Origin: Pedosphaera sp.
GTDB taxonomy: Bacteria; Verrucomicrobiota; Verrucomicrobiia; Limisphaerales; UBA9464
Length of the DNA stretch: 42,406 bases
Reading direction: 5' to 3'
Assembly: GCA_009695205.1 (NCBI GenBank)
Contig: SIBK01000037.1
Location: 1-42,406, forward strand
Position 1 is the stretch's first letter. Every line of letters begins with the position of its first letter. The position numbers were made by a program, and so were the translations under genes. Of the stretch, positions 17,981 through 27,137 are shown piece after piece. The notes beneath the pieces are model-generated. The model ran no database searches and had not been told where the DNA came from. It was given only the letters and a program-made list of their open reading frames with translations.

Positions 17981-20900
17981 TCACTTCGTTGCGCTGCGGT
18001 TTGAAAGCAGGAAGGCGAGCAAGGCGTTAAAATCCTCTGGCGTGATCGCGTCGCCGAAGTTGTCGGGCATCAGCGAGGACTCGGTCTGGGTTTGCTCGCG
18101 GATGCTGTTCTTCGGCACGGGGAACTCCTTGCCGACGGCGTCGGCAAGGACGAGTTGTTCGCCTTCGGCGCGCCGGAACAGGCCACTCACGGTGTCACCG
18201 TCCTTCAAGGTAAGCACCGTGGTGCGGAAATTGATGTCCACGTTTCGGTTTGGGTCGAGGATATCCTCGCAAAGACGTTCGAGACCGCGCGTGCCGATGC
18301 CCGAGAGCTGAGGCCCAACGAGTGCACCCTTGCCTTCAACTTGGTGGCAGACCGCGCAGTTCTTAAGGAAGACCTGCTCACCAGCCTCCAGCTTCACCGT
18401 TGCAGTCGCATAGGCGGCGCGCCGTCGATTGACTAACCGGTCGCGTTCGCGTTCGCGGTCGGTTGGAGGCATGTCCTTGGTCAATTTTGCCAAACGAGTG
18501 CCGATTTCAGCCGGTTTGCCGGCTGAGAGACGATCCTTAACGGCACGTTCGATCAAAACCCGGGGTGGCACCGCGCCGGCGGCGACGGCATCCAGGAGCG
18601 CCGTGGCTCCCGCGGCAGAGGACGCTAGTGCTTGCGCCCAACTTACTTGAAGCCGGTACGGAACGGATTTCATCGCGGCGACTACCTGGGCTCGCGCCCC
18701 GCTGTTTTCCGAATCCAGCAGCGCGAGTCCAACCGCCTCGCGCAATCGGAGCGGTTGGGCGCTATCCTGAACCAACGGCACCAAGGCGGCCGGAGCCGCA
18801 ACGCGATCGAGCAGGGCGAAGGCGCGAATCGCCGACGCGCGCGCCTCGGTGTCGAATTCTTGTCCGAGGGCGATGGCCCGGACCTGGGGTCCGACCGGCA
18901 GCCGCAGCCGTGCCACGAGATCACCGGCGCTTTGTTGGCGGCGGGCGATCTCACCGGGGGCGCGCGATGGCAGCGCGAGGACCGGTGGATCGAAACGTCC
19001 GAATGCAAGCCACGCCCAGGCGTCGGAATTGTCGCCATCGACCGCTTCGAAAACGGCCTGCTTTCCCGCATGCGCAGCGAGATCCCAGGTGATCTTCTGA
19101 GCCGTGTCGTTTCGGGGCGGTGCGGACTCCACAAGCACGGCGCCGGTCGCCGCGTCGCGGAGCTGGATGACGTTGTGTCCCTCGGGCGGCCGATCGGGTT
19201 CACCGTCGTGTCCGCATAGGTAGAAGCTGAAGCGGGCCGGCACGGCGAAGGGCTTCGAGCGCAGGCGGCCGGTGAATGTTTCGCTCCGTGGAAAGCTGGA
19301 AAGCAGCGTTGCAGTCTGGCCATCGGCGCAGCGACGTTCCTGGAAGGCCCACGGATTGCTCGCGTCGGTGGTGGTTTCGAGGGGTGTGTTGTACCAGGCG
19401 GAATCGGGCATTACGGACAGGGCTTGTCCGCACAGCTCGGTTCCCCAGACCCTCAGGGATTCGCTCAGCGTCACCCCGCGCTGGCTTGCGCCCTGGTCCA
19501 CGCTCGCGAGCAGATCGAGCTGGAAGTCGAGATCTTCGGTGAATTGTCTGCGGGCGAAGGTGGCGATGGCTTCGAGTTCCGAGGGGGGCGCGTATTGTGC
19601 GGCGTGTTTCAACGCCGACGAGAGCAACCCGCGCTTCGTTTCGAGAAGGGGCAGCTGACGCAAAAGAAAGGTTCCCGCGGCCTCGGATTTCACGGCGAGC
19701 GTCACATCCGCGAGCGCTCGGATATCGGCTTCGGACCACTTGTTTTGAGCAAGCACCCAACTGAAGACGTCCTTGTTCATGAGGTGATCACGCAGGGATT
19801 TTCGAACTACATAAAGCAAATGCGTATCGTCCGATGGAACCTTGGAAAGCAGATTGAGCAATGGGCGGACCGTGTCTGGATGAGGGCGATATCCCAGCGC
19901 CTCGACCGCGGCGCGCTGCACGTGTGCATCCCGGTCCATCAACCCCGCCGTCGCCCCCATTTGCGCCCCCTGGACCTGATCCTCGGGCACGGGCAACCGT
20001 CGCGCCGCCTGATAGAGCAGGTTGCCCGCAATGCGCTGGGCGTGGATGCGCACAAGGGATTCACTGGAAGCCATCGCATCCTGGAGTTCAGCAACGCGGA
20101 GTCCGCCCAACCGGTGCTCGATCCAGAGCGCATGCACGTGCTGAAAGGCGTTCACGGGCAGGGCCAACACCTTGCGCAAGGGGTCCTTCGCTGCGGCGCC
20201 GAAGCGGTCCTGGATTTCATTCATCGCCAGCATCCGGCGAGTCTGGCTCGGCGAGGCGAGCTCGCCGATCAATTCCCCTAGGTCGTCCGGCAATCCAGGG
20301 TTTCGAAGCGTGGATTTTCCATCGATGCCCCGGTACACAATGCGCCAAAGCCGTCCGCGCTCACGGTCGCGTCCGGGATGGACGAGCGGCACTTCGTAGT
20401 GGCCGATGATGCGATTGTAGAAATCCGCGATATAGAGCGCACCGTCCGGACCAAGACAGGTGTCCACGGGGCGGAACCACGGGTCCTCGCTCTTCAGGAG
20501 ATCCTTCTGCTCGATGGCTTTTGGGGTCGAGCCATGGAATTCAAGGCGATCGCGGTTCAATCGGCTCGTCATGACATTCCCGATGAAAATGTTGTCGTTG
20601 AACTCTGCCGGCCAGAGGTCGTCCACGTAGTAGCTCAGGCCGTCGATAGCGGTAGAACCGTGGGCGTGTTCCATGAGCACCGGCGCATAACCGAGGCCGT
20701 CGTGGGGTTTGCCAAAGCTTGGATACCAGCCGCCGGCGATGAGCTGATAGATCGGGGCGCTGTGGCAATCGGATGTGTAAAGGTTCCCGCGCGGATCGAA
20801 GGCAGCGCCAAATGGGTTTACCTGTCCGTGTGTCTGTTGTTCGATGCGCGACGTTTCGAGCTGGATACGGTAGGTGTTGCCGGAATTGAGATCGACGTGG

Positions 20901-21607
20901 CTGCCGTCGCCAGCGGTGACGTGTGAGTCGTTGTTATATCCATGCGTGCAATACAACCAGCCGTCGAAGCCGCGCCGAAACGACGACTGATTGCCGTGCG
21001 TGTCGCGCGTGTAGTCGAACGGACCGTAAAGCCGCTCTTGCTTGTCGGCCTTGCCATCGTCGTCGGTGTCTTCCAGCAACCAGATATTGGGGATCGCCCA
21101 CACCACGGCCTTCCAGTGCTTGTCTGCTGTCCGGAATGGATACACGCCGGTGGGAATGTTCAGGCCTTCGGCAAACCGGGTGACCTTGCGGGCGCGGCCG
21201 TCGGGTCCGAAATCCTCGAAGATCATCAGCCGATCTTGCGCCGGCCGATTCGTTGGAGCGGCCCAAGGATATTCGATGCTCGTCGTCACCCACAGCCGGC
21301 CCGTTGCATCGAACGCGAGGTTCATCGGCTTGTTGATGTCCGGCTCATTTGCGACGAGCTGGATTTCGAAGCCCGGGGGCAGCTTGAATTTCCCCTGTTG
21401 CTCGGTCGGCGTGAGCGGGTCGGTGGGGCGCACGCCAGCCGCGAACGGATCTTCGGCCCCCAGGGCGGCGCGAAACGCCAGCAGGCATGCGGAAACCGAA
21501 GTGAGGCCGGCGAGACAACGAAGGGAAGCAGTCACGGTGAACACGGAGGTCGAGGGTACGAATAAATTCAACGAGTGGAAGAGTAAGTAACTGGGTGCGG
21601 GGTGCAT
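17981..21607 (-). CDS. PVC-type haem-binding CxxCH protein (membrane-bound dehydrogenase domain)
   Basis: A 1208-residue exported protein typical of Verrucomicrobiota and Planctomycetota. In order: a hydrophobic N-terminal signal (about 25-50, ending ALGAED); an NHL/PQQ-dehydrogenase-like beta propeller (GFEIQLVANEPDINKPMNLA, then FDATGRLWVTTS and CLGPDGALYIADFYNRIIG); HEAT-like helical repeats from about residue 450; a beta-sandwich region near 750-880; and a C-terminal cytochrome c domain with KNCAVCHQVEGKG near residue 1086. These proteins are believed to oxidise sugars or related substrates outside the cytoplasm and pass electrons to haem. The exact start is uncertain because the first 25 residues are unusual. 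The asparaginase gene follows. Confidence 0.88.
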   Translation of the reverse strand: MHPAPSYLLFHSLNLFVPSTSVFTVTASLRCLAGLTSVSACLLAFRAALGAEDPFAAGVRPTDPLTPTEQQGKFKLPPGFEIQLVANEPDINKPMNLAFDATGRLWVTTSIEYPWAAPTNRPAQDRLMIFEDFGPDGRARKVTRFAEGLNIPTGVYPFRTADKHWKAVVWAIPNIWLLEDTDDDGKADKQERLYGPFDYTRDTHGNQSSFRRGFDGWLYCTHGYNNDSHVTAGDGSHVDLNSGNTYRIQLETSRIEQQTHGQVNPFGAAFDPRGNLYTSDCHSAPIYQLIAGGWYPSFGKPHDGLGYAPVLMEHAHGSTAIDGLSYYVDDLWPAEFNDNIFIGNVMTSRLNRDRLEFHGSTPKAIEQKDLLKSEDPWFRPVDTCLGPDGALYIADFYNRIIGHYEVPLVHPGRDRERGRLWRIVYRGIDGKSTLRNPGLPDDLGELIGELASPSQTRRMLAMNEIQDRFGAAAKDPLRKVLALPVNAFQHVHALWIEHRLGGLRVAELQDAMASSESLVRIHAQRIAGNLLYQAARRLPVPEDQVQGAQMGATAGLMDRDAHVQRAAVEALGYRPHPDTVRPLLNLLSKVPSDDTHLLYVVRKSLRDHLMNKDVFSWVLAQNKWSEADIRALADVTLAVKSEAAGTFLLRQLPLLETKRGLLSSALKHAAQYAPPSELEAIATFARRQFTEDLDFQLDLLASVDQGASQRGVTLSESLRVWGTELCGQALSVMPDSAWYNTPLETTTDASNPWAFQERRCADGQTATLLSSFPRSETFTGRLRSKPFAVPARFSFYLCGHDGEPDRPPEGHNVIQLRDAATGAVLVESAPPRNDTAQKITWDLAAHAGKQAVFEAVDGDNSDAWAWLAFGRFDPPVLALPSRAPGEIARRQQSAGDLVARLRLPVGPQVRAIALGQEFDTEARASAIRAFALLDRVAAPAALVPLVQDSAQPLRLREAVGLALLDSENSGARAQVVAAMKSVPYRLQVSWAQALASSAAGATALLDAVAAGAVPPRVLIERAVKDRLSAGKPAEIGTRLAKLTKDMPPTDRERERDRLVNRRRAAYATATVKLEAGEQVFLKNCAVCHQVEGKGALVGPQLSGIGTRGLERLCEDILDPNRNVDINFRTTVLTLKDGDTVSGLFRRAEGEQLVLADAVGKEFPVPKNSIREQTQTESSLMPDNFGDAITPEDFNALLAFLLSNRSATK

Positions 21608-21707
21608 CGCATTTTGCCGCTACGAGGTCGGAAGTACTGCCTCAAATCGCTATGCTCTCTTGCTCCGCGCCGAACGAGCGGGGAGAAGGAAATTCATCCG
21701 TCGAAAA

Positions 21708-22454
21708 TCACCACCATTTGAAGTTGGGATCCGGCACCTTTCCCGCCAACACATCCATTTCCTTCTGCACAGGCCAGTGAAAATTCTCCACGTGCGAGTC
21801 TCCGAACAACATGTTCTCAAACCGCTTTCCCTTATAGTTGTGCCAGAGCGATTCCTTGAGGTTGACGTCCCGATTTCCGTGCCAAGGCCAATCGCCTTGG
21901 ATGATTTTGGTTGTCGGACGCAACGCGATGCGCGACTCCTTGATTGGCGGAACTCCCCCTCGAACCGACGTCACATGTTCGACGCCCCAACCGCCGTCCC
22001 CTTGCCACGCCACCAAATAGCTATTTCCCCATCCGAGCCAGCAGGATTTCGGGACCGGATTCAACGAGTCACCGTGGTCGGCCGGGCAGTGGAACACGTC
22101 GAATGACCCGGCATATTGGTTGAGTGGACGATTGGTCTCCGAAACCTTGCCGCCATAATCCGAGGCGTTTCCACCTGTGTAAGCGTTGGTCCAAAACTTG
22201 CCTCCCGTGGCACCCCAACCATCATGAATCGGATAAAAATCAGCGCTATCGATGGCATACATTTTGTACGCGAGGCCAATTTGTCGCTGGTTGCTCATGC
22301 ACTTGATTGTGTTCGCGCGCGTTTTGGCCTTCGCCAGCGCTGGAAGGAGCATTCCAGCGAGTATCGCGATGATCGCGATCACGACAAGGAGTTCAATCAG
22401 AGTAAATCCACTCCTCCGCGGAAGAGGCGGTTGGGAGCATCGGCGCAAGCGCAT
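21708..22454 (-). CDS. type II secretion-like pseudopilin with DUF1559-like C-terminus
   Basis: A 248-residue pseudopilin. A basic leader is followed by the prepilin peptidase site and hydrophobic helix [20 protein letters not shown]. The C-terminal half has the pattern of verrucomicrobial pseudopilin-like proteins ([39 protein letters not shown]). Such genes occur in dozens of copies in PVC genomes and are usually not next to a secretion operon; none is seen here. I chose the ATG at 22454. An upstream in-frame ATG at 22559 would place 35 extra residues before the leader, which is less likely. Confidence 0.88.
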   Translation of the reverse strand: MRLRRCSQPPLPRRSGFTLIELLVVIAIIAILAGMLLPALAKAKTRANTIKCMSNQRQIGLAYKMYAIDSADFYPIHDGWGATGGKFWTNAYTGGNASDYGGKVSETNRPLNQYAGSFDVFHCPADHGDSLNPVPKSCWLGWGNSYLVAWQGDGGWGVEHVTSVRGGVPPIKESRIALRPTTKIIQGDWPWHGNRDVNLKESLWHNYKGKRFENMLFGDSHVENFHWPVQKEMDVLAGKVPDPNFKWW

Positions 22455-22840
22455 GGCAATTACTCCGAAGAACGGGTCGAACTCATTTATGACAACGGGC
22501 GGGTACGTCCGACATTCTCGCCTGTGCGGCGAGCGGGGTAGCCATTCATGTTCACGCAAAAGAATCGATCGTTCTGCTCTCGGGATGCTCGTCCGCTAGA
22601 ACCCAGGTCATTAATGGCCTAGGGGCCGCCCTGTCCGACATTTTGGAAAAGTTTCGAAATTCAGGTCCGCCGAAGCAAGTCCAGATTCCCTCGTTCTGAC
22701 GAACCGCGGCAAGCACGGCAAAGGAGCACTGGTTTTCACGGTTTGCATGGTGCCCATATGGCAGTGGAGTGTCAACACTTATCACCCCAACACCCCAACA
22801 CACTTATCACCCTCGCCCGTTTCTCTCCCTCTCCTTTCGC
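22455..22840. other. intergenic stretch, no gene seen
   Basis: No supportable gene. It serves as leader for the pseudopilin gene. A small repeat of CACTTATCACCC flanks CAACACCCCAACAC near 22777-22810, too short to be a CRISPR. A terminator for the next gene to the right borders it. Confidence 0.5.
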
Positions 22841-22875
22841 AAAAAAAGATGGGCGCTTGATTGAAAGCGCGCATC
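22841..22875 (-). terminator. rho-independent terminator after the GG-leader peptide gene
   Basis: Read on the minus strand, GATGCGCGCTT and AAGCGCCCATC form a stem with a short internal mismatch and a TCAATC loop, followed by seven T. It lies 88 bp past the stop of the peptide gene, which supports that small gene being a real transcription unit. Confidence 0.7.
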
Positions 22876-22962
22876 TGATTGAAGCCGATTGTAAATTTTC
22901 GGTTTGGGAACCGGCAAACCCCTAGCTCCGGATTATATCAACGTCAGGTTCACATCCAAACC

Positions 22963-23151
22963 TTATCGGTGGATGCTCGAAGACGATGAATAGTGACCGA
23001 AGCTGCTGTTAGAGCTCGATCCGCCGGGAACAACGGGCTTGATCTTGGGGCGTCCGCCGGTCGTGGAACTGTTCCCGCAGCCTTCGCCACCCGCCACCTT
23101 TTCCAACTGTTCATCACTGAGTTCCTGGGATTTCTTCACGTTGTCATTCAT
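22963..23151 (-). CDS. small peptide with bacteriocin-like double-glycine leader
   Basis: A 62-residue peptide. Residues 1-22 read like a double-Gly leader: acidic helix ELSDEQLEKVAGG with Leu, Leu and Val at the spacing of leaders cleaved by C39 peptidase-ABC exporters and of Nif11/bacteriocin-type RiPP precursors. The presumptive core (from EGCGNSS to the end) has 40 residues rich in Ser and Gly with one Cys, a basic KIKP patch and a Ser run near the C-terminus. No modifying enzyme, C39 transporter or immunity gene lies within the window. The terminator at 22841-22875 and a palindrome upstream suggest a stand-alone gene. Function is unknown: it may be an orphan RiPP-like precursor, a secreted signalling peptide, or a decoy of the leader. 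Confidence 0.6.
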   Translation of the reverse strand: MNDNVKKSQELSDEQLEKVAGGEGCGNSSTTGGRPKIKPVVPGGSSSNSSFGHYSSSSSIHR

Positions 23152-23479
23152 AGTAGTAGTTTTTTAATTGTTACAGTTTTCTTGGGGTCTCGGCTGTTCT
23201 CAACCGTTTCGAAAGTACCTTTCGAGTGACCTTACGAAAATGAGAGAAGCACCATTTATGCCACCCAGAAATACCCGTCTTTTTTGAAAGAAAAAGCGGT
23301 AGTAGGTGGCAGCTCAGAATGTCAAGCCAAGTTGGATCTCCGCAGCCCGAGGACCGGGGTGTCTGCTACACCGGACGCCCGTGTCGTCAATGCCCGGATT
23401 TCCTTGTCGCGACGATTTCGATGGAGTTGGTATCGAGCGAATGCAGGCCTGTGACCCCGTCACGCCGGGCACGGTTGCT
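23152..23479. other. intergenic stretch upstream of the GG-leader peptide gene
   Basis: No gene seen. It contains the palindrome at 23209-23225 and A/T-rich sequence directly before the peptide start. There is no clear Shine-Dalgarno site. Confidence 0.5.
23209..23225. promoter_or_regulatory. palindrome upstream of the GG-leader peptide gene
   Basis: TCGAAAG and CTTTCGA are perfect inverted arms of 7 bp around TAC, about 60 bp before the peptide start. It could be an operator or an RNA hairpin in the leader. Without other copies this remains a guess. Confidence 0.3.
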
Positions 23480-24853
23480 TTACAAACTCCAACCCTTCCG
23501 ATACTCCGGATTGACATATTGATTGGCCGCATCGTTATTCGTGAACCGCACCGCCTTGTCATTCCACTTGAGCGTTTGGCCCGGGAAACGAATGGCAATG
23601 AGACCGAGCAATGCGACCTGCGTAAGCGGACCCCCGTAGTCGAAATTGGATCCGGCCTTTCGACCCGTCCGAATTGCGTCGGCCCAATCCCAGGCATGGC
23701 CTTTAATGCGCGTGATTTTCTCCGATGGCGCATTTTTCCCGGAATATTGCTCCATGACGCTATCCGGAACGAGGTGGCACCCGCCTCCTCCGTGCGAACC
23801 ATGAACGATCATGCCCTTGTCTCCAAAGAGAATTGCCCCGGTACCCGGAATTTTGTCATCGGCCGGAAAATCCTTCGGTTTGGGAATCGTGTTGTCGCCG
23901 TCGTACCAGACCAACTTGACCGGGCCGCGCGTGTTCTTGGCCGGAAACTCAAAGGTGATCTTGGTCGCGGATGGATAGGATAGACCCTGCTTCGCGGGGT
24001 CGTAGTCCGTCACCTCCGCTTGAACGGTGGCGGGTGCGTCGAGATCCAGCGCCCAAAAGGAAGGGTCCACGACGTGACAAATCCAATCGCCGATGGCACC
24101 GCCACCGAAGGGCATCCAACCGCGCCAATTCCAAGGGACCCATAGCGGTGAGTAGGGCCGGAAAGCGGCCGGACCAATCCAGAGATCGTAGTCGAGCCCC
24201 TTCGGCACATCGTTATGCTGATCCACTTTGGCTAGGTTCGGGATCTGGCAATAGACATTTTTGAATGCATCACATCCTGCGTGAATCGTATGCACCTGCC
24301 CGATGGCACCCGCCCAGACCCACTCGCAAAGTCGCCGAATCGTAGCGCTGGCGTGCCCCTGGTTGCCGAGTTGCGTGACAACGTTGTAGCGATGAGCGGC
24401 CGCCATAAGCTCGCGGACTTCATGGACGGAGTGGGCAAGCGGCTTTTCGCAATAGACATGCTTGCCGCGCCGCATGGCCTCCATGGCGATGACGGCATGG
24501 GTATGATCCGGCGTGCCAATGACCACGCTGTCAATCTCCTTGCCCAACGTGTCGAGCATCACGCGGTAATCGGTGAACCGCTTGGCGTTCGGATATTTGG
24601 CGAATTCCTTGGCGGCGTAGTTTTCATCCACGTCGCACAACGCGACAATGTTGTGGCCCAACCCCGCCACCTCGTCCACGTCGCGTCCGCCTTGGCTACC
24701 AATGCCGATGCCCGCCACGTTCAATTTCTCGTTGGGTGAAGCGCTTTCCGCACCGTTCAGCCTGCCGGGAAGAATGTTGAACGCGGCAACGCCCATGCTG
24801 GCGCCATAGAGAAACTGCCGGCGGTTGACGAGGTCGAATTTGTGGGTGCTCAC
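23480..24853 (-). CDS. Gfo/Idh/MocA-family oxidoreductase, Tat-exported
   Basis: A 457-residue NAD(P)-binding oxidoreductase of the Gfo/Idh/MocA family, in the exported version common in PVC bacteria and Bacteroidota. It has a Tat motif (NRRQFLYGAS) and hydrophobic run, then the Rossmann start KLNVAGIGIGSQGG, the family motif GKHVYCEKPLAHS with the catalytic-region Lys, and the C-terminal beta-sheet domain (FWALDLDAPATVQAEVTDYD). Family members oxidise or isomerise sugars and inositols, and exported ones may carry bound cofactor through Tat. The frame opens at 24976, but the GTG at 24853 (VSTHKFDLVNRRQF) gives a standard signal; the start is uncertain. The substrate is unknown. Confidence 0.88.
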   Translation of the reverse strand: MSTHKFDLVNRRQFLYGASMGVAAFNILPGRLNGAESASPNEKLNVAGIGIGSQGGRDVDEVAGLGHNIVALCDVDENYAAKEFAKYPNAKRFTDYRVMLDTLGKEIDSVVIGTPDHTHAVIAMEAMRRGKHVYCEKPLAHSVHEVRELMAAAHRYNVVTQLGNQGHASATIRRLCEWVWAGAIGQVHTIHAGCDAFKNVYCQIPNLAKVDQHNDVPKGLDYDLWIGPAAFRPYSPLWVPWNWRGWMPFGGGAIGDWICHVVDPSFWALDLDAPATVQAEVTDYDPAKQGLSYPSATKITFEFPAKNTRGPVKLVWYDGDNTIPKPKDFPADDKIPGTGAILFGDKGMIVHGSHGGGGCHLVPDSVMEQYSGKNAPSEKITRIKGHAWDWADAIRTGRKAGSNFDYGGPLTQVALLGLIAIRFPGQTLKWNDKAVRFTNNDAANQYVNPEYRKGWSL

Positions 24854-25019
24854 GGAATTACGGGTTAGCTGGTGTGAATTGTTTGGAGTTATTGCCGCAC
24901 GCCACGGAGTTGAGCGTCGTTTGAGGTGTTCCGCTGGCATTGATACATGCTCCGGATCAAAGACTTCCGACTTCAACGGCGCATTCGGTCGCGGCGGCGG
25001 CGCGGTGAGGGTATGCAGG

Positions 25020-25322
25020 TCATTTCTTCTTGCTGTCGGCGGACGGAGCGGGCTTGGGCGCCTCCTTGATCTCCACTTCGTCGGCGATCATCCGGTAGTA
25101 GACCGTTACCTTGTCTCCGACTTTGATCTTGGCTGCGCCCTTGGTCTGTTTCGATCGCGCCAGTTCCCATTTCTGATCGTCCTTCTGAGCGGTGATCGCC
25201 GTATCCGTCACCGCACTAACCGGGCCTGTTACTTGATAACCCTTCGAATCTGCGGCAAAGGCGGACGTGGAGAGCATGGCCCCGGCAACCCAGGACACCC
25301 ACATGGAACGATTCGTTTTCAT
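25020..25322 (-). CDS. small exported hypothetical protein
   Basis: A 100-residue protein with a signal peptide (MKTNRSMWVSWVAGAM, cleavage after AFA). The mature part reads like a single small beta-barrel: VTGPVSAVTDTAITAQKDDQ, later KVGDKVTVYYRMIADEVEI. That pattern is seen in DUF5666/OB-like periplasmic proteins. A Lys/Pro-rich tail follows. I do not recognise a specific function. It lies 100 bp downstream of pyrG on the same strand and 166 bp upstream of the oxidoreductase start. Confidence 0.65.
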   Translation of the reverse strand: MKTNRSMWVSWVAGAMLSTSAFAADSKGYQVTGPVSAVTDTAITAQKDDQKWELARSKQTKGAAKIKVGDKVTVYYRMIADEVEIKEAPKPAPSADSKKK

Positions 25323-25422
25323 CTTGGCGGGCCAGCTTGCGTCCGAGTTTGAAATTTTCGCAAATGGAAAATGCTGGGGCGCATCGAATCGAATCCATCC
25401 ACTCCCTCCCGCCTCCAGCCTT

Positions 25423-27036
25423 CTATAGAGCTCTGTGATGCATGCGTTCGTGGGCAGCGGCAATGAATCCCTTGAACAAGGGGTGCGGCCCGTTCGGCTT
25501 GCTTTGGAATTCGGGATGAAACTGGCACGCGACAAAGAACGGATGCTGCGGCAGTTCGATGATCTCCACCAGACCGCCGTCCAACGTCGTGCCGCTGAAG
25601 CAAACGCCGGCCTTCTCGAATTGTGCGCGGTAGGCGTTGTTGAATTCGTATCGGTGCCGGTGTCGTTCGTGGATGACAAAGGCGTTGTACAAGCGTTGGG
25701 CCTTCGTACCCAAGACGAGCTGACAGGGCTGCGAGCCAAGCCGCATTGTGCCGCCCATGAGTTTCACATCCTTCTGAGAGTCCTGAAGTGAAATGACGGG
25801 ATGAGGCGTCGCCGGGTCGAATTCAATCGAATTGGCGCCAGTGAGTCCCAGCACCTTGCGCCCGAACTCGATCGTGGCGATCTGCATGCCCAGACACAGG
25901 CCGAGATAGGGTAGGTTGTTTTCCCTCGCATACCGGGCTGCCAGAATCTTCCCTTCGATGCCGCGGTCGCCGAATCCGCCCGGGACAAGAATCCCTCCCA
26001 GATCCTTGAAGATTTTCGCGGGTTCGCCCTTTTCCACTTCTTCCGCCTCGATCTGTTCGATCTGAACGCCGCAATCATTGGCGATGCCGCCGTGCTTCAG
26101 GGCTTCATAGACAGATTTGTAGGCGTCCTGCAATTCCACGTACTTACCCACCACTCCGATTCGTACGCGGTGCTGCGGAGCAATCGTCTTGCGGACGATA
26201 TCCTGCCAGGCGCTCATGCTGGCAGGCGGCGGGTTCAGACGCAGGGTCTCGCAGACGAGATCGTCCATCCGCTCCCGCTGCAACATGAGGGGTACTTCGT
26301 AAATGGTGTGGTCGACGTCTTTTTCCTCAATCACCGCGTCGAACGGCACATTGCAAAACATCGATATTTTCTGACGGAGTTCCTTGTCCAAGGGCTTTTC
26401 GCAACGGCATACGAGGAGGTGGGGCGTGATGCCAATTTCGCGAAGTTTGGCAACGCTCTGTTGCGTGGGCTTGGTCTTGAGTTCGCCCGCTGCCTTGATA
26501 AAGGGCACGTAGGTGACGTGGATGAAGCAGACGTTTCCGGGGCCCGCCTCCTGGGCGAACTCGCGAATGGCCTCCAAGAACGGCAGACCTTCGATGTCCC
26601 CAACAGTGCCGCCCACCTCGGTGATCAATATATTCGCCTTGGACTCCTCCGCGATCACTCGGATCCGGCGCTGAATCTCGTCCGTCACGTGCGGGATGAC
26701 CTGCACCGTTTTGCCCAAGTACCGACCGGCGCGCTCGTTGTCGAGGACCTGCTGATACACCTGTCCACTCGTCGTGTTGTTGCGGCGGGTTAGCTTCGTG
26801 CTCGTGAATCGCTCGTAGTGGCCCAAGTCCAGATCCGTCTCCGCGCCGTCGTCGAGGACGTACACCTCTCCATGCTGGAATGGGCTCATCGTGCCCGGAT
26901 CCAGATTGAGGTACGGATCAAACTTCTGAAGGGCCACTTTGATTCCCCGATTTTCCAGGAGTGTTCCAAGCGAGGCCGCCGTGAGTCCTTTGCCGAGCGA
27001 ACTCACCACCCCGCCCGTGACGAAAACATATTTCAT
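25423..27036 (-). CDS. pyrG: CTP synthase
   Basis: Makes CTP from UTP, ATP and glutamine. The 537 residues carry the N-terminal synthetase domain (MKYVFVTGGVVSSLGKGLTA, YLNLDPGTMSPFQHGEVYVL, TEVGGTVGDIEGLPFLEAIR) and the C-terminal class I glutamine amidotransferase domain (GGFGDRGIEGK, the Cys of GLCLGMQ, and the His-Glu of ACQFHPEF). I chose the ATG at 27036, the universally conserved PyrG start; the open frame runs 61 codons further upstream without similarity. It is divergent from the sugar dehydrogenase gene with a 101 bp shared upstream region. Confidence 0.97.
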   Translation of the reverse strand: MKYVFVTGGVVSSLGKGLTAASLGTLLENRGIKVALQKFDPYLNLDPGTMSPFQHGEVYVLDDGAETDLDLGHYERFTSTKLTRRNNTTSGQVYQQVLDNERAGRYLGKTVQVIPHVTDEIQRRIRVIAEESKANILITEVGGTVGDIEGLPFLEAIREFAQEAGPGNVCFIHVTYVPFIKAAGELKTKPTQQSVAKLREIGITPHLLVCRCEKPLDKELRQKISMFCNVPFDAVIEEKDVDHTIYEVPLMLQRERMDDLVCETLRLNPPPASMSAWQDIVRKTIAPQHRVRIGVVGKYVELQDAYKSVYEALKHGGIANDCGVQIEQIEAEEVEKGEPAKIFKDLGGILVPGGFGDRGIEGKILAARYARENNLPYLGLCLGMQIATIEFGRKVLGLTGANSIEFDPATPHPVISLQDSQKDVKLMGGTMRLGSQPCQLVLGTKAQRLYNAFVIHERHRHRYEFNNAYRAQFEKAGVCFSGTTLDGGLVEIIELPQHPFFVACQFHPEFQSKPNGPHPLFKGFIAAAHERMHHRAL

Positions 27037-27137
27037 GGAGTGACAGCGTCCCAAGCCCCCGGGCCGATACCAGAGAAAAATGGCCCACCTCTTGACCTCA
27101 GCTCTCGATTTCGATAGATCTCTCCGACATTTTCTCA

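Noticed and set aside
19424..20281. 285-residue plus-strand frame
   Set aside because: Antisense to the CxxCH dehydrogenase gene, which has clear domains on the other strand.
21708..22454. Part of a type II secretion or type IV pilus operon
   Set aside because: Only one pseudopilin-like gene is present, with no ATPase, secretin or peptidase beside it; PVC genomes have many scattered copies.
22775..22815. Short tandem CACCCCAACA units as a CRISPR or VNTR
   Set aside because: Only two or three imperfect units of about ten bases, with no spacer pattern.
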